Shown: in pieces, positions 7,192-7,990 of the stretch
Position numbering within the stretch: the stretch's first letter is position 1
How the letters are laid out: every line of letters begins with the position of its first letter
Source of the DNA: Acidiferrobacter sp.
Lineage (GTDB): Bacteria; Pseudomonadota; Gammaproteobacteria; Arenicellales; UBA868
Direction of reading: 5' to 3'
NCBI GenBank assembly: GCA_002694065.1
Contig: NZKZ01000015.1
Location: 7,636 to 15,625, forward strand
Length of the DNA stretch: 7,990 nt
Notes under the pieces: model-generated
What the model was told of the DNA's origin: nothing
What the model saw: only the letters and a program-made list of their open reading frames with translations
The model's database searches: none
Position numbers and translations under genes: made by a program

Positions 7192-7926
7192 ATGCCGAAA
7201 AAAAATAACATTGCCTTTGCTGAGGGTGAACAATGGCTTGAAGACCGTGGTTTCAATCTTAGAGTCGTGGTGGATCCCTGTACGTTTCCTGAGACCCTTG
7301 CGGCGGTCTGGGACAAAACCGACATACCCCGAACGCCGTCAGAGCGTCTGGTTCTCTTGGGGATGGGTGGGTCTGGTCTGTGGGAATGGATGAATGCGCA
7401 GGGTCTGCCTGACCGTGACCCCTTTGATGAGACGTCGCGCCGGGCGGTGGTCGAAGTCTCTGAGCGTTTCTGGGGAGACTGCAGCCCGAAGATTCTGTAT
7501 CCCGGGGAGGCTCTGATTCCGCTGCAGCAGCTTGGCCGCTTTGCGGGATGGTCGGTACCGTCACCGCTGGGTCTGGATATCAGTCCGGTGTACGGACCCT
7601 GGTTTGCCTTTCGTGCTGCGTTTTTGACCCGCAGTGCTTTGCCGCTCACGGATATCTCGCCCGCGACGTCGCCTTGCGACACCTGTCGGGATACCCCCTG
7701 TATCCAAGCGTGCCCCGTAGGGGCCGTGAAGCGGGAAGAAGCGCTGGACCGCGAGCGTTGTCTGGAACAGCGGTTTGCCGATCAGACGGGGTGCGGAATC
7801 CAATGTCATTCACGTCTCGCCTGCCCAATAGGGATAAGGTGGAGATATCCCCAACGGCAACTCCACTATCACGGGCAGCGATCTTTGCAAAGTCTGCTTA
7901 CCTGGAAGCAGGCGTCAGACCGCTAA
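7192..7926 (+). CDS. Short two-cluster [4Fe-4S] protein with MMACHC/QueG-like central region, function unknown
   Basis: Protein of 244 residues, no signal peptide, probably cytoplasmic. The C-terminal third has eight cysteines: C162-x2-C165-x4-C170-x3-C174-P and C190-x10-C201-x3-C205-x5-C211-P, enough for two [4Fe-4S] clusters as in bacterial ferredoxin domains. CDTCRDTPCIQACPVGAV closely resembles the ferredoxin part of epoxyqueuosine reductase QueG. Upstream, GLDISPVYGPWFAFRAAFL (127-145) resembles the stretch (G-x-x-x-x-P-x-x-G-x-W-F-x-x-R) I recall in the corrinoid-binding fold of MMACHC and QueG. The protein is much shorter than QueG (about 350-380 residues), lacks C-terminal HEAT-like repeats, and I cannot find the QueG VDTAP-type segment carrying the catalytic aspartate. 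Its job may be redox or corrinoid related, but this is inference. The start ATG is the only candidate after an in-frame stop at 7162-7164; no Shine-Dalgarno is visible. It is transcribed away from the transporter operon. Confidence 0.85.
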   Translation: MPKKNNIAFAEGEQWLEDRGFNLRVVVDPCTFPETLAAVWDKTDIPRTPSERLVLLGMGGSGLWEWMNAQGLPDRDPFDETSRRAVVEVSERFWGDCSPKILYPGEALIPLQQLGRFAGWSVPSPLGLDISPVYGPWFAFRAAFLTRSALPLTDISPATSPCDTCRDTPCIQACPVGAVKREEALDRERCLEQRFADQTGCGIQCHSRLACPIGIRWRYPQRQLHYHGQRSLQSLLTWKQASDR

Positions 7927-7955
7927 CCGACCATTATTAAACCGTCGTTCTGTGG

Positions 7956-7985
7956 TTGGGTTCGGGTGCCATCCTCCGGTAAAAT
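7956..7985 (+). promoter_or_regulatory. Possible sigma-70 promoter for a gene beyond the right edge
   Basis: TAAAAT (7980-7985, five of six matches to the -10 consensus) lies 18 bases after TTGGGT (7956-7961, which keeps the TTG of the -35 consensus). It sits in the noncoding 64 bases after the iron-sulfur gene and would drive a rightward gene outside the window. The -35 match is poor and nothing downstream is visible to confirm it. Confidence 0.3.
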
Positions 7986-7990
7986 CGCGT

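Noticed and set aside
7161..7682. 173-codon minus-strand open frame opposite the iron-sulfur gene
   Set aside because: It is Ser/Arg/Pro-rich and low in structure, as expected of a shadow frame. The plus strand carries the patterned cysteines.
7192..7926. Assigning the iron-sulfur protein as queG (epoxyqueuosine reductase)
   Set aside because: It is too short, has no HEAT-like C-terminus and shows no recognisable VDTAP-type catalytic segment, despite the similar cysteine region.
7927..7960. A possible terminator after the iron-sulfur gene
   Set aside because: The only pairing (AACC with GGTT around a ten-base loop) is too weak and has no following T-run.

Overview
This 7,990-base window appears to come from a moderately GC-rich proteobacterium. 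A gammaproteobacterium is my best guess, from general codon and protein character; this is an inference and no rRNA or other taxonomic marker is present. The window holds a compact minus-strand operon filling almost all of positions 1-7097, and one divergent plus-strand gene at 7192-7926.

The minus-strand operon reads, in order of transcription (right to left): a cytoplasmic glycerophosphodiester phosphodiesterase-family enzyme (6150-7097), a fused double-ATPase of the oligopeptide/nickel ABC family (4273-6153), an exported family-5 solute-binding protein (2390-4276), a DppB/OppB-type permease (1368-2366), a DppC/OppC-type permease with a large external insertion (160-1371), and the first 45 residues of what looks like a class I SAM-dependent methyltransferase that runs off the left edge (1-137). 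Three junctions are 4-base stop/start overlaps (GTGA or ATGA) and the other two gaps are 22-23 bases, so the genes are almost certainly co-transcribed and partly translationally coupled.

Together, genes two to five make a complete ABC importer: the binding protein captures the ligand in the periplasm, two permeases form the channel, and a two-headed ATPase powers uptake. The phosphodiesterase has no signal peptide, leads the operon and overlaps the ATPase gene. The simplest reading is that an intact phosphodiester (a glycerophosphodiester, or a sugar or opine phosphodiester as in the Agrobacterium agrocinopine Acc system) is imported and then cleaved in the cytoplasm. The sequence does not show the substrate. 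Components of this kind are known; the possibly new point is this combination and gene order.

The divergent gene encodes a 244-residue protein with eight cysteines in two [4Fe-4S]-type sets at its C-terminus. Its middle region resembles the corrinoid-binding fold of MMACHC and epoxyqueuosine reductase (QueG). It is too short for QueG and lacks recognisable QueG catalytic signatures, so its function is unknown. I saw no tRNA, rRNA, CRISPR array, insertion sequence or strong terminator.
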